A DNA stretch of 64,000 nt, from assembly GCA_964392725.1 (NCBI GenBank), contig CAYMPW010000003.1, positions 1-64,000 of the forward strand, read 5' to 3'. This DNA comes from CAYMPW01 sp964392725 (GTDB taxonomy: Archaea; Thermoplasmatota; Thermoplasmata; Methanomassiliicoccales; Methanomethylophilaceae). Every line of letters begins with the position of its first letter. Position 1 is the first letter of the stretch. Under the pieces are notes generated by a model. That model made no database searches. It was not told where the DNA came from and was given only the letters and a program-made list of their open reading frames with translations. The translations under genes and the position numbers were made by a program. Shown here one piece after another: positions 9,384 through 16,880 of the stretch.

Positions 9384-9529
9384 AGTCTTTAGAGCAACGC
9401 TGGGAAGAAATCAAAGAAGATCCCAAAAAGATCGCTTTGATTTTCAAAATCATCTGGATTTCAGCGTACTCTATGCTTGTACTCGGGGCATTCATCATAA
9501 TCTATGTGTTGCTCGCATCTAGAATCTAA
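9380..9529 (+). CDS. small single-span membrane protein at the end of the ATPase operon
   Basis: A 49-residue frame starts at a GTG that overlaps the ahaD stop codon as GTGA, the same coupling used elsewhere in this operon, and ends with TAA at 9527-9529. The first 20 residues are charged (KSLEQRWEEIKEDPKKIA). Residues about 20-46 are one hydrophobic span containing FKIIWISAYSMLVLGAF. No family is recognised. The tight overlap and membrane span suggest an accessory or assembly factor of the ATP synthase, but this is inference. It is too short for usual gene-finding cutoffs. Confidence 0.7.
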   Translation: MKSLEQRWEEIKEDPKKIALIFKIIWISAYSMLVLGAFIIIYVLLASRI

Positions 9530-9538
9530 ACTTTTTAA

Positions 9539-9583
9539 CCAAAATTTATTTTGGTTCTCCTGTGAACATCGTTCACGGGAGAA
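9539..9583 (+). terminator. double hairpin ending the ATPase operon
   Basis: Two inverted repeats follow the small membrane gene. The first has arms CCAAAA and TTTTGG (9539-9544, 9549-9554). The second has 13-base arms at 9555-9567 and 9571-9583 with a three-base loop and one G-T pair, followed by a T-rich stretch. This fits transcript termination or 3'-end protection. Confidence 0.6.
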
Positions 9584-9611
9584 TCATTTATTTTTCCATC
9601 TTTATTATATC

Positions 9612-9628
9612 AGATAACGGCGTTATCT
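9612..9628 (+). promoter_or_regulatory. palindrome between TATA box and symporter start
   Basis: AGATAACGGCGTTATCT is a perfect palindrome with 8-base arms around one central base. It lies just after a TATA-like element (about 9602-9609) and before the GTG at 9633, covering the expected transcription start. The position fits a repressor operator for the symporter gene. No regulator can be named. Confidence 0.5.
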
Positions 9629-9632
9629 CTAT

Positions 9633-11081
9633 GTGGATTTAACATTACAAACATTGTCAATGGTTGCACTGTTGATTTATTTCGCAGGGTTGTTGATATT
9701 TTCCTACAGAAAGGAACGTAGTTCCGACATGGAAGATTATTTCTTTGCACGCAGATCTCTGCCATTTTGGGCGCTTTCTCTTACATTTATCGCATCATGG
9801 TGGGGCGCAGGTTCAGCATTGGATACTGCTAATTTGGCATTTGAAGATGGGCTGGGAGCTTTTTGGTATTACGGAGTCCCAGTTCTCCTCAGTACTGCAA
9901 TTTTGATTGTTTGTTCTAAGGGAATTCGCAGAATTGGATATTTTACTCAAGGTAAGATGCTTGAATCGAGGTATTCCAAAGAAACGGCAAAAGTTTTGGC
10001 TGTTATGATTCTTTTATTTATGACGATTTCCGCCGCATCACAAATGGTGGGAATTGGTTTATTTTTCAAAGGATACTTGGGATTGGGTTATGAGGTTTCA
10101 GTTCTTTTAGGAACTGTTATTGTTTTGATATACTCGGTTTTAGGAGGTTTTAGAGGGGTTGTATCCACAGATATTTTTCAATTTTTCTTACTGGGTCTTT
10201 CAGCATTAATCGTATTTGTCTGTGCAATTGTTAATGCAGGAGGATTTGAAAATATCGCCATCGTTGCAGCAGAATCTGGAAAGGTTGACTTTACTAATTT
10301 TTTCTCTGGAGCTGAAAAATACTTGCCATATGTCATAACGTTTGGTTGTGCGTGGGCTATTCAAGCTAATGTTTGGCAGAGAATATCCGCTACACGCAAT
10401 GTAAAAGATGCTAGAAAAATGTCAGTCATGAGTTTTGCAGCATATATTCCACTGTATCTTATCGTTGTTTTCACAGGAATGGCTGGGATAGTTTTGTATT
10501 CTGAACTTCCCACCGGTGGAATCGTGCCCGCAATAATTGTTGATTTTTTACCACCATTGTTGGGAGCATTAGTATTTGTTGGAATAAGCGCAGCTATAAT
10601 GTCTACAATGGACTCTTTAATCAATACTGGGTCTATGACATTGATAATGGATATGTATAAGACGAAAGACGGATCAGAACCCTCTCTGAATGCGTGTAGG
10701 ATTGCAACACTGATTGTTACACTCATCGCTTTGGGGATTTCATTATCAACAACATCATTTTTGCAAGTGACTTGGGTGGCATCAGATGTTATTACAACAG
10801 GAGTTTTGGTTCCTTTGGCTTTAGGATTTGTTTGGCGCAGAGGAAATGGAAAAGGCGCAATGGCTTCAATGATCTTTGGATTGATTTATTGTGGTTATAA
10901 TCTCCTGGTTTCTCTTGGAATCAATCTTTATACCTTTTGGGAACCGCAATCCGTATCCCAGGTGTTAATCGGAATCGGATTATCACTTTTGATTTATGTT
11001 TCGGTTAGTTTGGCAACAAAACCAGAATATGAAAAAGCAGACAAATTTATATCGCTGTTATCAAAAAAATCACATGAATGA
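9633..11081 (+). CDS. sodium:solute symporter (SSS family)
   Basis: A 482-residue membrane protein with 12-13 predicted spans. Residues near the start (SDMEDYFFARRSLPFWALSLTFIASWWGAG) match the SSS (PutP/PanF-type) signature, and the middle contains VIYSVLGGFRGVVSTDIFQF-type sequence typical of the fold. It probably imports an organic solute with Na+; the substrate cannot be read from sequence. The GTG at 9633 is favoured because the TATA element about 28 bases upstream would give a leaderless message; ATG 9660 is the alternative. Its end overlaps the convergent polymerase gene by 12 bases. Confidence 0.9.
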   Translation: MDLTLQTLSMVALLIYFAGLLIFSYRKERSSDMEDYFFARRSLPFWALSLTFIASWWGAGSALDTANLAFEDGLGAFWYYGVPVLLSTAILIVCSKGIRRIGYFTQGKMLESRYSKETAKVLAVMILLFMTISAASQMVGIGLFFKGYLGLGYEVSVLLGTVIVLIYSVLGGFRGVVSTDIFQFFLLGLSALIVFVCAIVNAGGFENIAIVAAESGKVDFTNFFSGAEKYLPYVITFGCAWAIQANVWQRISATRNVKDARKMSVMSFAAYIPLYLIVVFTGMAGIVLYSELPTGGIVPAIIVDFLPPLLGALVFVGISAAIMSTMDSLINTGSMTLIMDMYKTKDGSEPSLNACRIATLIVTLIALGISLSTTSFLQVTWVASDVITTGVLVPLALGFVWRRGNGKGAMASMIFGLIYCGYNLLVSLGINLYTFWEPQSVSQVLIGIGLSLLIYVSVSLATKPEYEKADKFISLLSKKSHE

Positions 11082-12500
11082 TCTCATTTCTATGCGACCC
11101 GTACCAAGATTTACAATTGGCATGATTCCAGGTTCGGGATTAAAATTATGCATTTTTTGATAGTCCGTCTGAGATTGCCAGGTGGAGGCATTAATCATTT
11201 TTACACCATGGTATTCCATAACACCTGCTCCATGAACGTGACCTGATACAAAGATGTCTGGAACCTGTTCCATAATCATGTAGTCTTTTTTCTCGGGAGC
11301 TAATGCAGTTCTTTGGCCATAAATCGGCGCAAGATGGCGTCTAACGGTCATCTCTTTCATAACAGCTAAAGGATCATCATATGTAAGTTGTTGAACACCC
11401 GCAATCCAATCGTCAATACTCTTTCCGTGGTATGTGAGGACTTTGCGACCTTCTACATTCAGATACACAGGATTTCCTGTAATCATTATGTTGGAATCAA
11501 AAGATTCTGTGAATACTTTTGCCAATGCAGGCTGAGGCTCAGCCGGACGAGCTGCGTCGTGATTTCCGGGGTGAACAACCATTTTGATATGGTCTGGGAT
11601 TTCTTTGAGATAATCTCCCAATAATTCGTATTGTTTGTAGATATCTGTAACATCAAGTTCTTTTTGTTGATCGGGGAAAACCCCAATTCCGTCTACAACA
11701 TCTCCTGGAAATACGATGTAGTTTATTTCATCATCATATGCATTTTCTTTGAGCCATTTAATCATACGATCCCAATTACTTTGAAGGAATGTATGACTTC
11801 CAACATGAACATCCGAAAGGAATGCAATCTTTGAATCGGTGTCGCTAAGCTCCCATTTGTTACTTTTAGGAACGTCGGGCCTGTAGATTGTTTCCACCAT
11901 CAACATTTCACGGCTTTGGGTGGGTTTTCCTGCAAAACCAACAACCTCATCTGTTACGACAATTTCATTTATATTGGGGGAATCCTTTGGAATAAAGACT
12001 TTCCAATTGTCGCTGGGGTCTTCAATATTTATTATAACATGGCCATTCTTCGTCGTAGTTTTTTCGCTGACAATTCCAATGACTTTTACTTCTCTGTCTA
12101 AACGTTTTGCACGTTCTATTGGCATAGAAATACCAAAATCTCTTCTTTTTTCAATAAGTTTTTTGATTGTATCATATCTACTTTGGAAGAATCTGGCAAA
12201 ATCCTCAATTGTTCCTTCACAAAGAGATTGTCCCGTGACATCCGTTTCATGAAGAACAGAAAGATCACTATTTCTTTTGTTACGGGGTTTAATTGTTTTG
12301 GCGGATTCAAAAATTACGGCATCTCCCGCAACACAATTCATCACATCTTCCTTTGTAACAAACATTGAGTTTTTGGAAAGAGCGGAAAGGACCGTATTTG
12401 TAAATGAAATCGGTTCCGAAGCGGACATTATGACTTCTAATGCATCGGGCGAGAAAAAGACCTGTTTCCTTGCTGCGATACTGAGCACTTCGGACTTCAT
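11070..12500 (-). CDS. polB: DNA polymerase D small subunit (DP1), 3'-5' exonuclease
   Basis: A 476-residue protein with an OB-fold region (about residues 140-210) and a calcineurin-like phosphoesterase domain showing the metal-binding motifs in order: SDVHVGS, FPGDVVDG, HPGNHDAAR and FVSGHVHGAG. This is the proofreading subunit of the archaeal replicative polymerase PolD; the large subunit DP2 is not in the window. TTTAAA near 12528-12533 places transcription start beside the ATG at 12500, so it is probably leaderless; an in-frame GTG at 12506 is possible. Confidence 0.95.
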   Translation of the reverse strand: MKSEVLSIAARKQVFFSPDALEVIMSASEPISFTNTVLSALSKNSMFVTKEDVMNCVAGDAVIFESAKTIKPRNKRNSDLSVLHETDVTGQSLCEGTIEDFARFFQSRYDTIKKLIEKRRDFGISMPIERAKRLDREVKVIGIVSEKTTTKNGHVIINIEDPSDNWKVFIPKDSPNINEIVVTDEVVGFAGKPTQSREMLMVETIYRPDVPKSNKWELSDTDSKIAFLSDVHVGSHTFLQSNWDRMIKWLKENAYDDEINYIVFPGDVVDGIGVFPDQQKELDVTDIYKQYELLGDYLKEIPDHIKMVVHPGNHDAARPAEPQPALAKVFTESFDSNIMITGNPVYLNVEGRKVLTYHGKSIDDWIAGVQQLTYDDPLAVMKEMTVRRHLAPIYGQRTALAPEKKDYMIMEQVPDIFVSGHVHGAGVMEYHGVKMINASTWQSQTDYQKMHNFNPEPGIMPIVNLGTGRIEMRSFM

Positions 12501-12605
12501 AATCACAGAGATAAGCGCAGACCTTTAAACCTTTTGACAATCGAGATTCTTAAAATTAAAATTATTCGGGTCAAGGTTTTATACATTCCAATCTTTCACA
12601 TTATT

Positions 12606-12995
12606 ATGACTGTTGTGAAGGTTTCATGCCCGGTTTATCCGAGCGAAGTTGAAGAGAAAGTATCTGCCGCAATAATGAAGATATTCCCGGATATCATTTT
12701 AGAATCTACCGACAAAGGTTTAGAAGGTACATACGATAATCTGAATACTTTTTCAAACATGATTCGCAAACAGAAAATACTTGACAGTACAAGATCCATA
12801 ATGCTTAGAGGATCCTCTCCGGATAAGACTGTATTTTTTATCAATAAACAAGTGGCAACAACAGGTAAAATCTCCTTCACAGAAGAAAAAACAGTTCTCG
12901 GTTCCATTCGTGTTATTGTAGAAGATGACAACATCGAAGCTTTAATCGAAACCGTCGCACCAAAAACAGTAGACGGCGAAGAGGTTAGAATATGA
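12606..12995 (+). CDS. UPF0201-type RNA-binding protein
   Basis: A 129-residue protein that starts VVKVSCPVYPSEVEEKV and continues IMKIFPD, matching the archaeal UPF0201 (DUF54) family, whose fold resembles ribosomal RNA-binding domains. The ATG at 12606 is chosen over an upstream in-frame ATG at 12534 because a TATA element (TTTTATAC, about 12574-12581) gives a start of transcription at about 12605. Its stop overlaps the next gene as ATGA, so the two are co-translated. Function in the cell is not established. Confidence 0.8.
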   Translation: MTVVKVSCPVYPSEVEEKVSAAIMKIFPDIILESTDKGLEGTYDNLNTFSNMIRKQKILDSTRSIMLRGSSPDKTVFFINKQVATTGKISFTEEKTVLGSIRVIVEDDNIEALIETVAPKTVDGEEVRI

Positions 12996-13756
12996 TCGGA
13001 GTTTCGTCTACCGCATTCAGTGCACAAAACCTTGAAGAAACCATTGCAGTAATTTCCAAACACTTCAAACATTGGGAAATTTTCGGAGAGGCAGAACATG
13101 ATCTTGCATTGATTAGTGCTAGACTTATGATTCTTAAAGATTCATACAATCTTTCATACTCTGTTCACTCTCCAATAAGCGAGACAAATGTTGCGGCACT
13201 CAGCGAAAGAATGAGAGAAGCTTCCGTTCTTGAAATAATGGCAACAATGGAGAATATGGCACTTGTGGGTGTTAAGATGATCACAATTCATCCAGGTCTG
13301 AGTTCATTATCAATTCCGGGGCAGGAAGATAAAGCTGTAAGGCAGGCAAAAAAGTCTATGAGGTCAATAGAACGCGCTGCACAGGATTTTGGGATACGTG
13401 TTGCTGTTGAAAATATGCCCAATATGAAATTTATGCTTGGCCGTGAAGCGGCACAACTCGCAGAAATCGTTGATGGTACTTCATTGGGTGTTTGTTTTGA
13501 TATCGGTCACGCAAATACTACAAATCAAATCGACGAGATGATTGAAACATTCGGAAATAGAATCACAAATATCCATATTCACGATAACGATGGTGATTTT
13601 GATTCACACATGACAATCGGAGATGGGTCAATCGATTTTTCGGATGTTCTTAAAAAACTCAGGGGATATGGTGGAAATCTTATCATAGAATCAAAAGACC
13701 TTCCTTCTGCGGTTGAATCTCAGGAAAGACTGAGAGATATTATTCAGAATCTTTGA
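12992..13756 (+). CDS. sugar phosphate isomerase/epimerase-like TIM barrel
   Basis: A 254-residue AP-endonuclease-2/xylose-isomerase-type TIM barrel. Visible metal-site motifs are SVHSPIS, IHPG, VENMPN (Glu), CFDIGHAN (Asp, His) and IHIHDNDG followed by IGDGSIDF and a C-terminal IIESK. These match the family of divalent-metal isomerases, epimerases and AP endonucleases. The substrate is unknown. It is fused translationally to the UPF0201 gene and converges on the CPBP gene with a 17-base overlap. Confidence 0.8.
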   Translation: MIGVSSTAFSAQNLEETIAVISKHFKHWEIFGEAEHDLALISARLMILKDSYNLSYSVHSPISETNVAALSERMREASVLEIMATMENMALVGVKMITIHPGLSSLSIPGQEDKAVRQAKKSMRSIERAAQDFGIRVAVENMPNMKFMLGREAAQLAEIVDGTSLGVCFDIGHANTTNQIDEMIETFGNRITNIHIHDNDGDFDSHMTIGDGSIDFSDVLKKLRGYGGNLIIESKDLPSAVESQERLRDIIQNL

Positions 13757-14765
13757 GTTCTCCGCTGAAGAAATCTTTTTTTCCGAGTACTTTCAGATAA
13801 TCTACTCCGTATTTTATGAACAGGGGCACTATAACAGCTCCCATCATCGAAAGTACGATCATAAGTATGCCGGATAATACAAGGCCGCCGGGCAGGACCC
13901 AATCCAAACCTTGGATAAAATCCGTTAAAAAGTGGAATGTAACCACAGCAAACAGTCCGTGTTTTACGAAGAGATATTTCATAATTATTCCGCCGACGAG
14001 TACAAGCGGAAATTTGGCTATACCCCAACCTTCCACATGTCCCCACGAAAATATGAGTGTCGATATGATGATGAAAACGAAAGCCAAAGGCGTAATATCA
14101 AAGCCCCCGAACAAATATTTCCAAAGGGGTTGTTCGTTTTTACGGGTAATTCCGAGAATAATCATCATTGGTAATCCAATAAGAAGTACAGAAGTCAGAA
14201 TTTCTTCATATATTGAAGCATTAAGAAGCAAAAACGCCATTATATTATTGTCAGGTTCGGAGGGAGGCGTAATCTCTATGCCATTAATCAATATGATTAT
14301 CGACATAACAAAAGAAAAAAGGATGTTGACTGCAAAAAGGCACGCAACATCAAAGAGTGGTGTTTTCTTGATAGATTCCGAACTGTGATCATTTTTGATT
14401 TTCGAATATGTTTTGAATAATGTTGTGAGCACGCAAGCAACAACACCGATTGAAATCAAAACAAAGTATACCTGAAGTGCTATGCCTGTAATTTTGAAGA
14501 TTGGATACGGATCCGGAATTAAAATTATGAATGTGTATGTAACACCATAGATTGTTGAGAATATGTTTCCAAACATTATTCCAAGAATAGAAACATCAAC
14601 AAGCGCCCATATTCCTGCGATAAATGTCGCTGCCAATCCGAAAACAAATGCTACGTGCTTATATTTCTCACGTATTGAAACATTTTCACATTCTATTTTT
14701 GATCCGCAGTACGGGCAGAATTCATATCCGTTTTTTTGTGATTCGAGGCACCTTGGGCAAGACAT
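13740..14765 (-). CDS. zinc-ribbon CPBP-family intramembrane protease
   Basis: A 341-residue protein that starts with a zinc ribbon (CPRC at residues 3-6 and CPYC at about 19-22), followed by about eight membrane spans. The CPBP motifs are readable: EE in IYEEILTS, FxxxH in FSWGH, and HxxxD in FHFLTD, the residues that form the glutamate/histidine active site. CPBP enzymes cleave prenyl-CaaX proteins or act in maturation of secreted peptides; the substrate here is unknown. The ATG at 14765 lies one base after the upstream stop codon. It is the third gene of an operon with a TraB-like protein and an HTH regulator. Confidence 0.75.
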   Translation of the reverse strand: MSCPRCLESQKNGYEFCPYCGSKIECENVSIREKYKHVAFVFGLAATFIAGIWALVDVSILGIMFGNIFSTIYGVTYTFIILIPDPYPIFKITGIALQVYFVLISIGVVACVLTTLFKTYSKIKNDHSSESIKKTPLFDVACLFAVNILFSFVMSIIILINGIEITPPSEPDNNIMAFLLLNASIYEEILTSVLLIGLPMMIILGITRKNEQPLWKYLFGGFDITPLAFVFIIISTLIFSWGHVEGWGIAKFPLVLVGGIIMKYLFVKHGLFAVVTFHFLTDFIQGLDWVLPGGLVLSGILMIVLSMMGAVIVPLFIKYGVDYLKVLGKKDFFSGELKDSE

Positions 14766-14766
14766 T

Positions 14767-15378
14767 TTAATTCTCCAAGTATGAAAGAATTCCATCAACT
14801 CTTTCTACTTCAATCACCGCAAAAATACTTTTTTTGTATTTTGCCGTAATTTTAAGCTGTTCCGCCATATATTTCTCACGTTCTTTGGAAATCTGAGCAT
14901 ACCCTTTGATTTTGTTTACGATCGCATCCCATTCCATGGCGAAAGAGGTTGGATCCGTGGACGTAATTTTTGCACGATATGCTTTTTTTGCCAAACTTCT
15001 CTCTTTTATAAAATCAAAAGTATTTACTTTTTCGCAATAGACATTCGAAAAAATCGTATCATTCATATCAAGAGGGAAGATGTATTTTGAGTTCTCTTTG
15101 CACAAATCCACGAATTCGGAGAAAGCAGGATCGGGCATTCCAATATCTCCGAATGCCGATAATTTTTCAGTATATACCAAATCTAAATCAACGGGTTCGA
15201 ATACTTGCGGGAGGTTCTCTCGTTCTTTCAGGGCTTCGACTTCTTCCATTCCAAGTGCTATTGCATATGCATCGTATGAATCGTTGAAAGCTTCGCGTAT
15301 TTTGTCGGTTTCAGAAATTAATCCTTTCACTATCGGAAGAATCGTTATTTCACATTCTCCAATTTTGATTTGTCTCAC
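14767..15378 (-). CDS. TraB-like protein of unknown function
   Basis: A 203-residue soluble protein. The C-terminal stretch EREKYMAEQL followed by an IFAVIEVERVDGI strand resembles the end of TraB/PrgY-type domains (ERD-MA-L and VVAVVGAGHVxGI), though the histidine of that motif is absent. The central part (DIGMPDPAFSEFVDLC, then FPLDMNDTIFSN) is unrecognised. It overlaps the HTH gene upstream by four bases and abuts the CPBP gene, so the three are co-expressed. The TraB assignment is tentative. Confidence 0.45.
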   Translation of the reverse strand: MRQIKIGECEITILPIVKGLISETDKIREAFNDSYDAYAIALGMEEVEALKERENLPQVFEPVDLDLVYTEKLSAFGDIGMPDPAFSEFVDLCKENSKYIFPLDMNDTIFSNVYCEKVNTFDFIKERSLAKKAYRAKITSTDPTSFAMEWDAIVNKIKGYAQISKEREKYMAEQLKITAKYKKSIFAVIEVERVDGILSYLEN

Positions 15379-16322
15379 AAGAAACCGCTCCTTTCAATAA
15401 CAAGTTCTGTAAGTTCATCTTCATCATCCATTTTGTCAAGTTCTTCGTTGGAGATAACTGCGGTGGATTTGATATTGTCGTGATTATGCTTTTTTTCCAC
15501 GATAATCACTGAATGTTTTTGTGCTACTCTTGAAATTTCAGATGCAATAATTGCTTTTTGAACAACTTTGTCATCGTCATTTCCAAGTCCGGTAAGCAAA
15601 ACCATTTTGTTATTGACTGTAAGTGCTTCAAAAGGACTGCGTGTAACCGGAACAACCGAGAATCCAAGACCTAAAAGGTTGTTAATCGGAACAGAATCTG
15701 TAGGTTTATCTTTTTTGATCTCATATTCTTTGCTTTTATCTTCACTTTGGTATCTGAACGGATCCATAGCTTCGATAATGGGGGCGTCGAGATATTCTTC
15801 AAGAGCCATAGCAGCGTCAATCATTGCACCCATGCCTGTTTCGTACATCTGAATTGTACGTCTAGAAACTCCTGCGGTTTCTGCAAGAACACTAAGACTG
15901 ATTCCTCTGTCTTCACGTATCGATTTCAATAAATCGCCATCCAGTTTTACATAGAGTCCACCGGGTGCCGCGAAAATAAAAGGAGGAACCTCTTCCAACA
16001 AATGGTCTGCAAGAGTTTCATTAGAAATTATTGGAATATTGAATCTGGAGTATACAATGCCAGGTTCTAATCCTCCTGAACTAGATCTTTCTCCGATAAG
16101 AATTGGACTGGCTTTCAATATTTCAGCCAGTACTTTCAATTCTTCTGCGTTTTCTCTAGAAAATGCATCAATGTTACTCAGAATTTTTATGATCAGAAGC
16201 TTATCGTCTTTTCTCCCGACAACGTCAAAGCATATGCTGCGTATATTCAGCACGGCTGAGATGTCGTAACCCGCTTTGGCCAATATTGCCCGAGTGGTAT
16301 TGATAAGCTCTTCTCTGCTCAT
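15375..16322 (-). CDS. archaeal HTH-type (Xre-like) transcriptional regulator
   Basis: A 315-residue protein of the archaeal putative HTH regulator family: an N-terminal endonuclease-like domain (about 1-115; DVVGRKDDKLLIIKIL and VYSRFNIPII), then an Xre-type helix-turn-helix (about 130-190; SIREDRGISLSVLAETAGVS), then a C-terminal domain. A TATA-like element near 16348-16355 places the transcript start close to the ATG, so it is probably leaderless. As first gene of the operon it may control the TraB-like and CPBP genes. Confidence 0.8.
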   Translation of the reverse strand: MSREELINTTRAILAKAGYDISAVLNIRSICFDVVGRKDDKLLIIKILSNIDAFSRENAEELKVLAEILKASPILIGERSSSGGLEPGIVYSRFNIPIISNETLADHLLEEVPPFIFAAPGGLYVKLDGDLLKSIREDRGISLSVLAETAGVSRRTIQMYETGMGAMIDAAMALEEYLDAPIIEAMDPFRYQSEDKSKEYEIKKDKPTDSVPINNLLGLGFSVVPVTRSPFEALTVNNKMVLLTGLGNDDDKVVQKAIIASEISRVAQKHSVIIVEKKHNHDNIKSTAVISNEELDKMDDEDELTELVIERSGFL

Positions 16323-16371
16323 ATTATAGGTACAGTGTTTTTGTGTCTAATATGTTTTCGTTTGGTTTTGG

Positions 16372-16396
16372 GCCGGCCGTAAAGAATACGGCCGGC
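16372..16396. terminator. GC-rich hairpin between hsp20 and HTH gene
   Basis: A perfect 10-base stem (GCCGGCCGTA at 16372-16381, complement at 16387-16396) with a five-base loop. It lies just beyond the hsp20 stop codon. The T-run follows on the plus strand, where no gene reads, so direction is uncertain. It probably marks the 3' end of the heat-shock operon. Confidence 0.55.
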
Positions 16397-16412
16397 TTTT
16401 TAGTCAAATTAT

Positions 16413-16880
16413 TCATGCAATGCTGATGGTTTTTTTATTGGATGCAGATTTTTCTGCGTTCAAAGTAACCTCCAATATTCCATTATTGTACTCTGCGTGA
16501 GCACTGTCTGGGAGGATTTTACAGGGCAAAGCCAAATCCTTGGAGAACTTTTTGGACTCTGTATCTACGGAAACAGAGAGAGTTCCATCAGAAGATTCTA
16601 ATCTGATATCTTCTTTTTTTACACCCGGAAGTTCAACCACAACTCTAACAATATCTCCATCTTTTGAAACATCTATTAGAGGTTCCCTTGCTCCGTTTGG
16701 GATCGAAGGGGTTGCCATGTTTCCGAACTCGTGTTTGTGAGGTACACCGTCAGGACCACAATATGTTGTGTATCCATACGTTCTTACATTGGGATTATTG
16801 AATTCAGAGAACATGTTTTCGATTCTTTGATTGAATCCGTTTATGTCTCCGAAGAAAGAGTCCCAGATATCTGTATTCAT
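16413..16880 (-). CDS. hsp20: Hsp20 family small heat-shock protein
   Basis: A 155-residue alpha-crystallin-domain chaperone. The domain spans about residues 65-150 with VRVVVELPGVKKEDIRL and the closing NGILEVTLN motif (the conserved NGxLxxxxP region) before a short C-terminal tail. It holds unfolding proteins for refolding or for hand-over to ATP-driven machines. Its ATG overlaps the cdc48 stop codon (ATGA) with GAGGTGAT upstream, so it is translated with Cdc48. Confidence 0.93.
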   Translation of the reverse strand: MNTDIWDSFFGDINGFNQRIENMFSEFNNPNVRTYGYTTYCGPDGVPHKHEFGNMATPSIPNGAREPLIDVSKDGDIVRVVVELPGVKKEDIRLESSDGTLSVSVDTESKKFSKDLALPCKILPDSAHAEYNNGILEVTLNAEKSASNKKTISIA

